Assembly: GCA_965644295.1 (NCBI GenBank)
Contig: CBFFRP010000204.1
Location: 1-64,000 of the forward strand
Origin: Paraphysomonas bandaiensis
Taxonomy: Eukaryota > Chrysophyceae
Length of the DNA stretch: 64,000 bases
Direction of reading: 5' to 3'
The number at the start of each line of letters is the position of its first letter. Position 1 is the first letter of the stretch. Shown here one piece after another: positions 22,841-34,120 of this stretch. Below the pieces are notes generated by a model. That model was not told where the DNA came from and made no database searches. It saw nothing but the letters and a program-made list of their open reading frames with translations. A program made the translations under genes and the position numbers.

Positions 22841-23461
22841 AATATATAATAAGGTGTGAGTAAACACTTATTATTACTGTTAAATCACCCAACACGGTCA
22901 ACGATATCCGCTAGATAACGCCGCGCAGTATTCCCTCTAAGAATAAAGATCGCTGTTAAGACAGTGTCAAGTAACTTAAAACAATGACATGCAAGGAATA
23001 ACATATAGAATGGTACGCATCTACAGAATGAACCAAGTTCATTTTATATCACACACACCACACCGCATGCATTCTTGCATACACCGTGTATACCACACGT
23101 ATTATGACAATAAAACAAAACTGAATAACAGCGTATGAAACTGAATAACTGCGCATAAAACTGAAACTACCTACATAGCATAAAACTGAAATAAAACCAT
23201 AGTGATAAAACTGAAAAACAGCTAACTAAAATGAGTAACGTAATACCGTATTCGCTGATAGTCTACTGCTCTTATCATACTCCCTAAACTCATATAAAAC
23301 TTATTGCATCTTTACTCTCTCTATATATTCCTCTTTAAGCCACACGCTTGCCATAATAGCCACCCACTATGCCTGCTTAGCAGCATCACCATGCATAGCG
23401 TCTATAGCATGCTCTTGAATGGTCCTAACTCCTGCTCATCTCCATATCCAGAGCACCATTA
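22841..23461. other. Spacer with ATAAAACTGAA repeats
   Basis: 23115-23215 contains about six imperfect copies of (AT)AAAACTGAA-TAA. The rest is AT-rich. It may belong to the Gypsy 5' region. No gene is seen. Confidence 0.4.
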
Positions 23462-23673
23462 AGTCGGAGGAAGGCGATGACCAGGTCAAATGGTCAAAAC
23501 CAGGCCAAATAAGCTATTACCTAAAAAATTGTATTTTATGTGTCTAGATTCTTTCTAACATGTTTGTAGCTTGTTTCTACTGCTCAAAACATTATATTTG
23601 TTCATTATTTACAAAATAAAATTAGCGATACAAGCATTATAATTACCAAAATATATAACTATTAACTATAATA
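23462..23673 (+). repeat. Left terminal inverted repeat (212 bp)
   Basis: Reverse complement of 26943-27154, identical except for one A/T difference near 23648. It ends about 120 bp from the stop codon of the minus-strand gene. Confidence 0.95.
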
Positions 23674-23793
23674 TATATTATACATATAACAATATTCAAC
23701 AGTTAAATCATAATATATATATAGTTAATAAAGCGTTTGAGAATTACTCAAACATACGAGCAGTACAACTAATCCAGGATACAAACAACATGA

Positions 23794-25375
23794 TTACATA
23801 GGCTGATACTGTGGGGGATACTGGAGGGGATAGTTAGGTGGTTGCATGGGAGGCGTTACCACGTGTTGCTGTGGCTGCATACTCAAGATGAAAGCCTCAT
23901 ACGTTTGAACCTGCAGCTCAGCTTCATTCCAGCGTGAAGTACGTTTACCTTGATTAAGAAGAGCTTGCGCTTGCATGTATTGCAAAGGAGAGGAAAGGGT
24001 AGAAGAGCAGGGCCCAAGTGTCATTTGTTGTGCCGTTGGCTGCATGTGAGGGGTGTATGTGGGTGTCACAGGTGGATACCCGCCAGTGAATTGTTGAGAA
24101 GGAGTCCCAACAACTTGAGGAGTTGGTACAGGAGTGCTAGGCGTACTTGATGATGCGCTACGCTGCAGCAGCTGGTCCTCAAGCAACTCATACTTTCTCT
24201 TTTGCTCCTCAAGCATCCGAACAAGATCTTTTTTCAAGGGAATTTTTGACTTCTTGCTTGTTGGTAAGTCATTATCAGTCCCACCGTCTTCTACCACACT
24301 TTCGTTCTTAACCTTCTTTTGGTCGTTCTTAACAGCACCCTGCTTTGATGCTCTCGTAGCAGCTGCACGCTTCGCTTTTGCCTTGCCCCTACACTTCTTA
24401 TCATTGTGGACTGCTATTAGTGTGGACACCAGTGGTTCATGCTTAGTGTTTCTTTTCGGATTACGCCTCTTGCGGACCTTTTCGTTAGTCGCTGCAAGTT
24501 GCCCTTCGACAATTGGGTCAAAGCCATCAACAATTAGGTGGCCCTGCTCATCCTTGTTTGGTCCATTCTTCGAATCCCAGAATAAAGGTGTCAAGAACTT
24601 CACTAGATGAACTCCCATTTGGTCAGAATCAACTTCTTCATCAAGCAAATAGTCCAATTCGAGTACATGCTTACTGATTCCAGTCCACAAAATAACAACT
24701 TCGCTGTCGACGTCCCAAAGCACGACGTCGTAGCGAGGCCTGGCGCTCTTTGTCCGAAGGTAGCATAAGATAACGTACTCCTTTCCAGTTTTATAGTTCC
24801 GAGTGCGGACCATAGACAGGTGAATAATCTTGGTGCTCGTATTGAAATGAGCACCAAGGACATAATAGTTGAAGAGCGGCGGGATAGACGCCATGACTTC
24901 GGGGTTTACGAAGAGTCGAAGTGTAGCTCCATCCATCTGAAACTTCTTCCGAGCGTAGCAGTGACTCCTCCCTGAGTACTCAATCGAAAAGGAAGCTTCA
25001 GTGGTCATAAAATCGTCAAGGAATTGATGGCCCCTGGTATTGCTCCTACCTTTCTTTGCGTCTGTTTTCTTGTTTGTTTGCAATGCATATGATGAATCAC
25101 AAGCTGTGAATAAAAATAAGATCATTTGTTTGATTTCACTCACTGCACGACTCACCATCTTCTGCTGTTTCTGTTTTATCATCATCAAATTCATCAAGGA
25201 ATGCTGCAGCTGCATCCATAGCACACTGGGAGCACATCGAGGAGCTTACCCCTCTATCTGATGACCTAAACGTTTTGTTGCAAGAAGTGCAACAGACAGG
25301 ACCCGCCGGCATTTCCTGAGAGCCACCACTGGAGTACATATCTAGAGTGTTGGAATATGAATCCAAGTCATCCAT
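23794..25375 (-). CDS. Unknown zinc-binding protein carried by the TIR element
   Basis: Exons 25375-25156 and 25103-23794 with a 52-bp intron (GTGAGT...TTCACAG), giving 509 residues. Near residue 28 is a Cys cluster CCTSCNKTFRSS..MCSQC (C-x2-C-x17-C-x2-C), a likely zinc ribbon. Residues about 95-260 form a globular region that includes YVLGAHFNTSTKIIHLSMVR and YDVVLWDVDSEVVILW. It is followed by a Lys/Arg-rich nuclear-localisation-like stretch, a short coiled coil (VRMLEEQKRKYELLEDQLLQ) and a long Pro/Gln-rich tail. I do not recognise the family. There is no visible DDE, RT, Rep/helicase or tyrosine-recombinase signature. Its place between terminal repeats suggests a mobility or cargo role. 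Confidence 0.7.
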
Positions 25376-25445
25376 TACTTTAACATGTATGCTGTATATA
25401 TGTGTCTATATATGTGTATATGTTTATATGTTTGTAGTGTATGTG
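25376..25445. promoter_or_regulatory. Head-to-head start region of the TIR element genes
   Basis: The minus-strand gene starts at 25375, and the plus-strand gene starts within or just right of this (TA)n/(TG)n-rich stretch. A shared promoter is inferred from geometry only. Confidence 0.3.
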
Positions 25446-26869
25446 TGTGATATCACTGAGAGGAGTGGATTTGATGACAAAACAGCAACTCAACTCAAAA
25501 AAATGATGGAAGAAATTCCGAATTCCGAATACGATCCTCTTTTTTTAGTTCAACACTTCGACTTCACTTCACTTCGACCTCATTCATCATCATCACATGC
25601 ATACATGTATACATACATATATATTCCACTCATCCATAATATATACATACATACATAGACTGAGACCCAAAGGTTGAACGTTTTGCAAAAGAGGAATGGA
25701 CTCAACTGCAGTTCATTTTTGAAAGAGTCGAGCCCTCGGAGAGGTATGAGCATGGCGTGAAAGCTACTTGTCGGCCGTATGCAAAAGATGAAGTGGTTGA
25801 GATTGTGGATGACCCTGACCAGGATTCGATCACCGGGCTGATCCCTCAGCTTACCAAGGTCAACATTCAACCTGCAGATGAAGACCCTCCCTTCAATTTT
25901 TTATTGCGGTTACCACGAGAGGCTAAAGTATTTAAGCCGGAGCCTTTTGTTGCGATGAGTAGACAACATGCATTAGTTTGCTCAAATAAGATGATTCAAT
26001 CCTACACTGGTAAGAATCCTGCTGTGGTGGAGAGTTGGACGCGGTGGAGAGACAGTGTGTTGCCACAGTCTGATGATGCAGATGAATACGTAGCCGAGCA
26101 TCCCATGTACATTCCCTTTAAAGACCAACTCTTCTCTGGTAATCCAGCTCCAGAGAGGAGTTCATTGGAAAGAGCAGATCATGCTACAGCCCTTGATGGC
26201 GTGACTCTTCCGCCAATGAGAGTTGTCGAGAGTACAACAAGCAGTCTGTGTCACTCTGGGAAGCCCAAACCTTCTTCCAAAAAACACGAGACACCTGCTC
26301 GTCTTGTAGTCCGTGAGAGGGATGGTTCTGTGCCATCTCAACCAAAGGAGGCCCGGGCAGGAATTATTGTTACCCAGAAGACTCCAAGAAAAACGCAGAC
26401 GAAGAAGGGGTATTCATCTGGCAAGAAGAAGGAGTCAGCGACAAAGAAGAAGGGCTCTTCTTTCAACTCTGACATGATTACTAGTGACGATATTGATGGT
26501 TTTGTTGCGGAAGTCGAAGACGAGGAAGAAGAGTCAGAATATGAGGAAGAAGAAGAGGAGGGAGTTCGAAACTTTGAACTTGGTGCTGTGATTCAGAACA
26601 TGCATCGCCTGCGCGGGACTATCACAGCTTGTCATGACGATGGATCCTATGATGTGAAGTACAAAGACGGTAGAACTGATGAGAATGTGTCTTGGAAGTT
26701 GCTGTTCCCTCCTCCGGCTCCTCGAAAGAGTACTTCTAGCAAGAAAGGTTCGTATGAAATGATGGTTGTTCCGGATGACTACAAGTGGGTGGATACTGGG
26801 GCTGTTTCTTCCGCCATTCACTCTGTATCCGGCAAGCGCAAGCGATCGAATGTAAATTATAAAATGTGA
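25446..26869 (+). CDS. Unknown acidic/basic protein with Tudor-like domain, carried by the TIR element
   Basis: A two-exon model. Exon 1 lies in about 25446-25600 (SGFDDKTATQLKKMMEEIP) and its ATG may be at 25389 or 25428. Exon 2 starts near 25665 or 25673 and runs to 26869 (VERFAKEEWTQLQFIFERV onwards). Exon 2 alone encodes about 400 residues: a globular N-terminus (FLLRLPREAKVFKPEPF, SWTRWRDSVLP), a Lys-rich linker and a run of Glu residues. Then comes a Tudor/Agenet-like module GTITACHDDGSYDVKYKDGR and a C-terminal basic GKRKRSNVNYKM, likely nuclear localisation. Tudor-type modules bind methylated residues or chromatin. No transposase motif seen. Exon 1 borders are uncertain. Confidence 0.6.
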
Positions 26870-26942
26870 ATTGGCTTGGGACTTTTGTATGATTATATGA
26901 TATTATTTAACGTGTTTTATATATATGAATTTTTACGTATAT

Positions 26943-27154
26943 TATTATAGTTAATAGTTATATATTATGGTAATTATAATGCTTGTATCGCTAATTTTAT
27001 TTTGTAAATAATGAACAAATATAATGTTTTGAGCAGTAGAAACAAGCTACAAACATGTTAGAAAGAATCTAGACACATAAAATACAATTTTTTAGGTAAT
27101 AGCTTATTTGGCCTGGTTTTGACCATTTGACCTGGTCATCGCCTTCCTCCGACT
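26943..27154 (-). repeat. Right terminal inverted repeat (212 bp)
   Basis: Inverted copy of 23462-23673. The plus-strand gene's stop codon lies about 75 bp inside it. Confidence 0.95.
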
Positions 27155-28818
27155 TTAGCACAACCATCACATAGGCCACCCGGTAAAGAAGTAGCATTCA
27201 TCTCCGACTTCGTTAACTTAATACCCGTTACTAATTTTGACTGTACAGCTTTCTGTATGAGTCCAATTGAAGAATGTGCCAATCTCTTATGTGCTAGGGT
27301 TGCGAGTGGGCCTGAAGCAGTTGAAGCAAGGTGGGATTCGTCAATAGGAGTACCGAGGTCTGTTAACGGAATTTCATATAGGCCTCCAACTCTCTTACCC
27401 TTTGATAGCAGTATTTCATCTTTATATATCTCAACTGATTGGTTTCCGAACAAGATTTTATACCCTAGGTCATCTAATTGGCTGATGGACACGAGTGTCC
27501 TTGAAGCATGGTCCACGTGCTTGCACTTGGGGATAATACCAAGTCTTCCATGTCCTGAAGAGGTCATAGTTGATCCTGACTTAGCTGTTTGAATGTCGGT
27601 GAGGCATTCCTCATAATTGGTGATGTATCCGGCTTCAGGTGTGATGGAGACTGTGCAGCCAGAATCAAGGGTCCCCATTCCGGCTTCTTGATCAAAAACG
27701 AAGTTCGTTTCGTCGTTTGTTGGATATCCGACTCCTCCGAAGTCTCGTCCTTTCTGTTGTAGTGGACCACTGTCTTCATAATCTGCAAACTGGTCGGATT
27801 CGTCGTTTTCAGTGCTCTGGTGGGTCTGGAATCTAACTTTTTTGAATTTCCTACTGGTTGATTTGTTTCCAGAGGAATTCTTCATCTGTTGGATTCTTTC
27901 CCATGAGTGTTTGCATTCTGAAGCGATGTGTCCTTTTCCATCGCATCGGAAACACTTAATGTCCTTGTCAGCTCTCTTGTCATGTTTCGGTTTATTGGAA
28001 CGGTTTCTGAAAGATGTCCCCTTTTTGCGCTTGGAATTCACTTTATTTCGGGAAAATGGGGGTTTTGAGGCTGCAAGCTGAATACTGTCGGTTTTTGTTT
28101 CTTCGTTGCTTGACAAGAGCATTCCAACAGACGAGCTTCCTAATCCGCGTAGTCTGCGTATGAGTGTTTTGTAGTCATCGATAGGGTGCATCTGCAGGTT
28201 GATCGCCAGTTCACGATACGTCATATTTTCTTTGGATACCAGGCCTTGTCGAATGCGTGATATGAGATCTTGGTCACTTATCCGATGACCATAATTAATC
28301 AGCTTGTTTCGGAGCTTTTCGACAGCGTCAAGAAAGTTGATTATCGACTGACCTTTTTTGATTTTTATGCTCTGAAACTGGCCAATCAGATCGGTGATTA
28401 CATCGTTAGTCGTTTTTTCTTTGAAGTGGTTGAGCAAGTCCGTCCAGGCGGTTTTACCGTCTCCATCGGGGACGTTCTCCAAAATCCCCTCAGCCTCTTC
28501 ATTCTGACCAATGATAGAGCTTGCAATGACTGACCATAGGTAGTTATTACCTTCATCATAATATCGTTTCGCATCCTGATACTGTTCGAGTCGATACTGG
28601 TAGTCCTCGTCATCTGAGTTTTCTCCTGCTTCAGGCTCAATTGGGTGATCGTTCTGTAGAGTATAAACGATCTTAGGCTTGCTGATAGAACCATGCACGG
28701 CACTTCTTCTGCCACCTGGAGAAGTTCTTCGCATCGAATTTTGGCATTGAGTCCTTTCGCTTGTCGGTTGTCGAATCCGAGTCGGTTGAGTCGTAACTTG
28801 TAACTTTAACTGACATCT
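27155..28818 (-). pseudogene. Copia gag-protease polyprotein, C-terminally truncated
   Basis: The continuous frame 28827-27136 covers almost all of this, but its first ~45 codons are out of frame. Comparison with the copy at 57688 shows the gag start MSVKVT in a neighbouring frame, so one frame change lies near 28700. Features are a gag helical domain, the zinc knuckle CFRCDGKGHIASECKH (C-x2-C-x4-H-x4-C) and the protease motif MGTLDSGCTVSITPE. The pre-integrase block LAHKRLAHSSIGLIQKAVQS then leads to CDGCAK, where the TIR element begins. Gag packages RNA and the aspartic protease cuts the polyprotein. Confidence 0.9.
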
Positions 28819-28844
28819 CGCTACCAAATAAAGAATTGATCTTT

Positions 28845-29125
28845 ATAATAGTAAAACAATGTTGTGATTATTAGAGTGTAAGTAATGAACACGATAGAGT
28901 GAAAATTATGAATAACAATATAGAACGTACTATCATGCACAACGGAATAGTTAGAAGTGTAACTGATAATGACGACGTTATGATGACGATCACGTATCTT
29001 CGACAGATACTCTCTCTAATTCAGTTCATGGTATATTTCATTGAACATTATAACTCACAGATACAATCATGTGTTAAGCTGAATCCTAATACTATGTGTT
29101 GCCACAGTTATTCAATGGATGTACA
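28845..29125 (-). repeat. Copia LTR, family D
   Basis: Shares long stretches (GATAATGACGACGTTATGATG, TCTTCGACAGATACTCTCT) with 57720-58020, 56473-56645 and, inverted, with 40985-41240. The position just 5' of the primer site and gag marks it as the 5' LTR. Exact ends are not resolved. Confidence 0.7.
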
Positions 29126-29130
29126 TTATT

Positions 29131-29439
29131 CGTATTGAGTATGTATGGATAGTTATCCACATTCCAAACACTCCTTTTTCGAATTTCCATTACCACATTA
29201 CTACAACACACACATAATAGTATCCAACAAGAAACTTATTATTAAAACGAAAGTGCATTGCAGGATAATGGTGGCGAATAAATACAAATCTATATACAGA
29301 GATGCTTTGTATAACACATGAAATAATGGTGTAAGACGACAGCACAAAGAGCGCACGGAGCAATTGTTATTCAATGGTCAGATAATGAAAGAGATATGTA
29401 CAATCATATATAAAACACATGTCATCGTGTCAGTACGAG
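29131..29439. other. Spacer
   Basis: AT-rich, no gene or clear repeat recognised. Confidence 0.4.
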
Positions 29440-30068
29440 TCACTCGGAGTCGCAAATAGGTCCCACGCCTACATCGATGGATAGATAGTCGGAACACAAT
29501 GGGTTTCCTGTGCTCCCATAGCCTTCATTTAACCCTTCGTTCATATCTGATGTTGTATACCTTCTCCGTCTCGTCGGCTTATTCGCAGCAGGAGGATATA
29601 CAGTGGAGTATGACTCCATGCTGTGTCTTCTGGTTAGCTTATTCTCAACAAACTTATGTCCGTTTCGAAGAACCTTAGAAGGCGCAAATGACAAGTGCAA
29701 AGTTTCTTTTTCTTTCAGTGTCGCAGATTTCTCCCCTGAAGAGTGTGGAGACGTGAAATCAGCATACTTACTACACCACATCGGATAGTGGAGGTGTTGA
29801 CTCTTAGAATTCTGGCTCATAAACACTCTCTATTTCCCGATGGCATTCAGCATCAGTGAATTAATCATTCCTAATATGGTTCAATTATTATACTGCCCTC
29901 CTCATCGTCTCGTGGATCTCCAGCATCACTGTCAGATACACACACACAACAGTGACGAGTGCGGAGTTCTAACAAAAACGTACATTCCGGATACATGAAA
30001 AGAACATCCAACATCTGATCCGGATAAAGTTCAAGAACAGTCCTGCCATCACGAGCAGCAGCAAAACA
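29440..30068 (-). CDS. Small gene of unknown function (exon model incomplete)
   Basis: The 3' exon (about 29822-29440) encodes a basic, Ser-rich tail of about 125 residues that includes ENKLTRRHSMESYSTVYPP and ends in GVGPICDSE. A second coding stretch lies upstream at about 30067-29895 (DGRTVLELYPDQMLDVLFMY, CTFLLELRTRH) after a pyrimidine tract with TAAG that looks like an acceptor. An intron from GTATAATA at about 29901 to an AG near 29827 joins the two in frame. The first exon is not found. I recognise no family. It is divergent from the methyltransferase gene. Confidence 0.4.
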
Positions 30069-30208
30069 CCCTTACAAACAAAAAAATCGACCCAGCATAC
30101 TGCTGTGTACTGTGTACGTCCCACCATCTCCGGGCGGATAGTGTATATATAGATATATAGTATATCTACAGCTGAAGGATTGTCATTCCTGTAAGGCTTG
30201 AGTTACTT

Positions 30209-31039
30209 ATGTCGTGGTTGAGCGGAAAATGGATATCGACATATGCTATACTCGTTATCCCCATTTTATCGGTGGTTGTGTACTTGTGCACGCAGGATGT
30301 TGCTACAGACATGATGAGGGAGCCGCACCCTTCCACAGCCGCTGTTGTGCAGTTCTATGATTTGGTGGGAGGTATACTGATGAACGATTACTACCACTGG
30401 GCGTTTGAAGAGAAGGCTATGGATGAAATGATCGAGCACTGTGGCCTGCGTCAGGGACAGACTATCCTGGAGGTGGGTCCTGGAAGTGGATTTCTAGGTC
30501 GTAAAGTTCTCCAGAATTTAACCGCTGAAATATCCGAAGGAGACAACAACGTGACGTATATTGGAGTTGATATGAGTAGGACGATGTATGACATTGCGAC
30601 ACAGACATTGAAGCCATATATTGACGCTGGAGTCGCAAGTTTGTACCTCACGAATGATACGTTTGGGTTTATATCGGACTCCGATCTAAAAGTTGATCGA
30701 GTTATTTTTACTTATGTACTTGATCTGCTCCCTACCGCTGTTATTGATAAGTTTGCCTCTTTATGGTATGAAAAGCTGCAGCTTCATTCCACTTCGAAAG
30801 TTTGCGTTGTCAATCTCACATACGGTCAGACCTATTTATCTAGGTTCGTGACGAACGTATGGCTAGTGCTGTATAGAGTTTTAGGAGGAGAGTATGTAGG
30901 AGGATGTAGACCGATTAGAATTCTTGATTTCTTTCGTGTCTCGGATGGCTACCAGGTCGAGTACAAATCTAACGTTGTGAGTTTCGGACTACCTTCTGAA
31001 GTTGTTGTTCTTTCGATACAATCTTCAAGCAGGCAGTGA
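30209..31039 (+). CDS. Membrane-anchored class I SAM-dependent methyltransferase
   Basis: Intronless, 276 residues. An N-terminal transmembrane segment (about residues 8-27, ISTYAILVIPILSVVVYLC) anchors the protein. The Rossmann methyltransferase fold follows, with motif I ILEVGPGSGFLGRKV near residue 91 and post-motif I YIGVDMS with the ribose-binding Asp. A motif IV-like VDRVIFTYVLDLLP comes later. These bind S-adenosylmethionine. The substrate is unknown; the overall plan resembles the UbiE/Methyltransf_11-type enzymes that act on lipids or small molecules. ATG 30209 is the first after a TATA-rich stretch at 30140-30170. Confidence 0.85.
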   Translation: MSWLSGKWISTYAILVIPILSVVVYLCTQDVATDMMREPHPSTAAVVQFYDLVGGILMNDYYHWAFEEKAMDEMIEHCGLRQGQTILEVGPGSGFLGRKVLQNLTAEISEGDNNVTYIGVDMSRTMYDIATQTLKPYIDAGVASLYLTNDTFGFISDSDLKVDRVIFTYVLDLLPTAVIDKFASLWYEKLQLHSTSKVCVVNLTYGQTYLSRFVTNVWLVLYRVLGGEYVGGCRPIRILDFFRVSDGYQVEYKSNVVSFGLPSEVVVLSIQSSSRQ

Positions 31040-31687
31040 CTTAAATATTTGCCTATTATGTATGGGATTTCATTTACACATATGATCGCAATAGTAAGTA
31101 CACAGTGATGATAGAGAATTCTGTTTCTTTTGTGTCTCACTGCTTGATTATAATCCTAAATACATGGATGTTATATCTTTCATGTAATTTCTCTTGTATC
31201 TTTGTACGAGCTACAAGTTTCTCTTCTTATCTGAATAATTTTAGATAAGTTTTTTTCTCCACAAGAGATATGTACAACAGTTAAGTTATCAATTACTACA
31301 ATGTGGTACGTAAGTAATAAGTGCTTGACCATTAGAGAAATAATATAGGTTATAGTACTTCAGACAGGGCAAAGAGGAAAAATATTCCAAGAGACGTTCG
31401 CATACTTCATGACTTTGCCAAAATATTATATACAAATTACTACATCTAGCTCTTCACCAGTCCTTGCGATTTACTATCTATTACTTAGAAGCAAAGCCCA
31501 TGCTTTATGCTTTATTCCAAACATACTTGTCAAAAAACTCCTTAGAACGTATCCTTATGACTACTCCTCTCTTTGGTTAAGAAATCAGGATATAATCCGG
31601 CAACACCATTAATATTACGTGATTTCTTCTGTCAACAATAGTAATATAATTAACTTTACAGATTCAATACAGCCATATGCTGCGTCC
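31040..31687. other. Intergenic spacer
   Basis: AT-rich region between convergent gene ends. Short frames (for example 31409-31612) lack codon or family support. Nothing else seen. Confidence 0.5.
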
Positions 31688-33796
31688 CTACGTCAGCACA
31701 GTTCCTATTTTATCAACCAACAGTCGTGCGACTAATTCCTCTTGCCGTTTCATTCGTTTTTCCAATCCATCTAAACGGACCTGTGAACACACGATTATTA
31801 TGAAGTTGAATAAAATAGTACAATACGAACCGACCTCTATACTCTCCCTCATCGCATTTACTGCGTCCAGAATTCTATCCACCGCAGGATCTCCCATCAT
31901 TGCGGATTTACTACTTTGTAAAGCTCGATCATCTTCATTCGAATGCACAGGCTCCTGTGTAAGAGTTCCAACTACTGGCTCATATAAGAGAGTTGTACGG
32001 AATTTTCCAGAAGTAGAGGCAGACGCCTGAAAGTAGCCATGAGTAAGACATCTAGTTGCAAAGTGGTTCAGTATTCAACAAAATATCAAGGTTATCGCAA
32101 ACTAAGGATGTTTAATATACCAGATGTGTGTCAATAGATTCTCCAGAGAGGACGAGCAATACAATATCTGCTGCAGTACTGATTTTAGAGTCTACTCCCT
32201 TTCGCGAATGGAACGCTAAACCTTTACACCTCCCCTACTTTAGGCATTACAGTTAATATGAAATACTAAAATAAAACCTTTTCTTTCAATGAAATCACTC
32301 GCTCTCTTGTTGCTTTCCAATCCCCATTACCAATACCAGAGGGGTAAACTCTGTAGATGGCAACAAGGGGGCTACAAGACGACCCCACTGCTATCCACAT
32401 CTCTTCCGACGGGACACTCACTGACGTACAGGCCAAAACATCCGGTCTTACAAGAGGCGTCGAAACTGAGACCTGGTTATCAACATCGCATAGTTCGGGT
32501 GCATCGCGCAAGTCCAAGGTAAACGTACACAGAGGGGAAAACACCGGCGGTGAATTTGTGGAAGACCGTTGAACAGACACAACACACACAACCCCACTTG
32601 ATCCTGTTGACTCCTTTTCCTGTATTACGCCGGAACCAAACGTATTCGAGGCATTTGGCCCGTTGTGTATTGTTTTCAGGGTGGAAAGGGGAGATTTGTT
32701 GAAATGAAGGGGGCCGTTAAAGTGTTGGACATGCAGTGCTTCCGCTATCGGCGTTCCTGGTAAAACATGTGGGAATGCACCACGGGTCCGATCCAGCTCA
32801 AACACACTTGAACTGTCCTCTTTTTCGTTCTCTCCTTCTTCACTAGCATCCAAGGGGTTGTCGACAGAGTCGATCACTGATATCAACGGTTGGCCGGCTG
32901 TCGGGGCTGTGGACTGGACAGAAGCTGGAAGTGATATCTCGATAGTGTCCGGGCAGGACAAAGAGAATGCTGGGCTCGAAAGGCAAAGCTCAGATTCATA
33001 AGCAAATACACATACCTCATCGGGCATATTTAAGTCCTGCACACACCACGGACAGAGAGAAATACTCCTCGGTACGTACGTACGTTGAACATTGGAAATT
33101 AATTTGTCTTTGAGTCCAGTACTCACTACCATTTCTCTACTGTTTGTACAGTCTATGGCGCGGGCCCCGGATGGCGTACCGTGTAAAAGGGTTTGGTGGG
33201 ATGATGCCACAATACCTCCAGAACCCGGTTTGCTTAGAATCTCACTGATAGCACCCGTAGTGATTGAAACACTTTGCACACCTCTTGGCGACGCCACCCA
33301 CATTTCATCAACAGATACACTGCTCCACACCAAACACACCACAGGTACAGTCCTCCCAAATTTGATTGTTTCGTGTAAGCAGGGAGGACATTGAGTGGCG
33401 TTCCACAGCTGAATGCAGTCGTCACAGCAGATGGCCAAAAAGTCGGCATATTTTTCACACGGACCCCATGCTAAGTCGTGAATTGTGGATGTAACGGGTA
33501 TCACTGTCTGAAGTACATTAGTACCACCGCCAATATTAACTTTATCTAAATCAACTCCATCCTCGTCCACAACAGCCACTCTCCCACGCAACGATACAGC
33601 TGCATGCACCACATTATATCACACCCTCCCGCGCCATACACGAACCATACCTGATCGAAGGTAATTGCAGGAGAACTTCCTCAGTGTGCAGCCTTTGCTT
33701 AGCTCCATTGCACTTGACTCGCACCAGAGGAGTGGACTGTGAGTGCTGTATGGCTAAAGGAGTCTCACTGGATGTGGTCACTACGATGTACAGCAT
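31688..33796 (-). CDS. WD-repeat and coiled-coil protein, WDCP-like
   Basis: Five exons: 33796-33651, 33580-32278, 32234-32121, 32026-31835 and 31780-31688, with introns of 70, 43, 94 and 54 bp. All joins keep frame and give 615 residues. The N-terminal two thirds is a diverged propeller (IHDLAWGPCEKYADFLAICC, CIQLWNATQ, VVCLVWSSVSVDEMWVASPR, MWIAVGSSCSPLVAIYRVYP, then GRCKGLAFH). The C-terminus is a short coiled coil (MRESIEVRLDGLEKRMKRQE). This plan, propeller plus short terminal coiled coil, resembles animal WDCP (C2orf44), whose function is poorly known. The match is by architecture and scattered motifs, so the name is tentative. Start ATG 33796 follows an in-frame stop. Confidence 0.65.
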
Positions 33797-34120
33797 TTAC
33801 GTAACTTTACACTCGAAAACCTCAGTAAATTATTTGTAAAACCTACTATTCAGGTTTTCCTAGAATTAAAACCACTGATTTCCTAAAAAGCAGGCAAAAT
33901 ATCATTCTTATTTTATTCAGAAGGTACTGTGAACTGTGTCAAACTATTCTGCATCATTTTTTCCAATCAATAACTCTCGGAGTAAAATGATTAGTCCACA
34001 TTACGTTCTAAAGTTGGAAGAGAATCGAACAGCTGGAAAGCTCTGTTTGTAGATGACTCCATCACTCCACCCCAACCAGTCGACACAACACATCTGATAA
34101 AGTAAACGGACTAAGGAATA
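33797..34120. other. Divergent promoter spacer
   Basis: A 324-bp AT-rich space between the WDCP-like gene and the PPDK-N gene, which start in opposite directions. No GTATAC cluster is seen here. No other feature. Confidence 0.4.

Larger units (their letters stand above)
23462..27154. mobile_element. Terminal-inverted-repeat element with two divergent unknown genes, TTA target duplication
   Basis: The ends are inverted copies of each other for 212 bp (23462-23673 against 27154-26943), with one mismatch in the copy I compared. The outer ends read AGTCGGAGGAAGGCG. Both sides are flanked by TTA (23459-23461 and 27155-27157), consistent with a 3-bp target duplication as used by PIF/Harbinger elements. 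Inside are two head-to-head spliced genes with their 3' ends near the repeats. Neither shows a DDE or other transposase motif that I recognise. The right flank is a Copia gag-protease frame that stops exactly at the repeat. The near-identity of the repeats suggests recent movement. Confidence 0.85.
27155..29130 (-). mobile_element. Copia retrotransposon fragment: LTR, primer site, gag, protease and pre-integrase start
   Basis: On the minus strand an LTR-like sequence (about 29125-28845) precedes TGGTAGCGAGATG, which resembles an initiator-Met tRNA primer-binding site and contains the gag ATG. It is followed by gag-protease-GAG_pre-integrase coding sequence. Coding stops at the TIR element boundary (27154). 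No integrase, RT or RNase H of this copy is found on the far side, so it was truncated near here before or during insertion of the TIR element. A second, internally deleted member of the same family is at 56473-58025. Confidence 0.85.

Noticed and set aside
30060-30110. A 21-nt intron after ATG-CTG-G at about 30076-30096
   Set aside because: It would rescue a start for the 29.4-30.1 kb gene, but it is far shorter than other introns here and the first exon may simply lie elsewhere.
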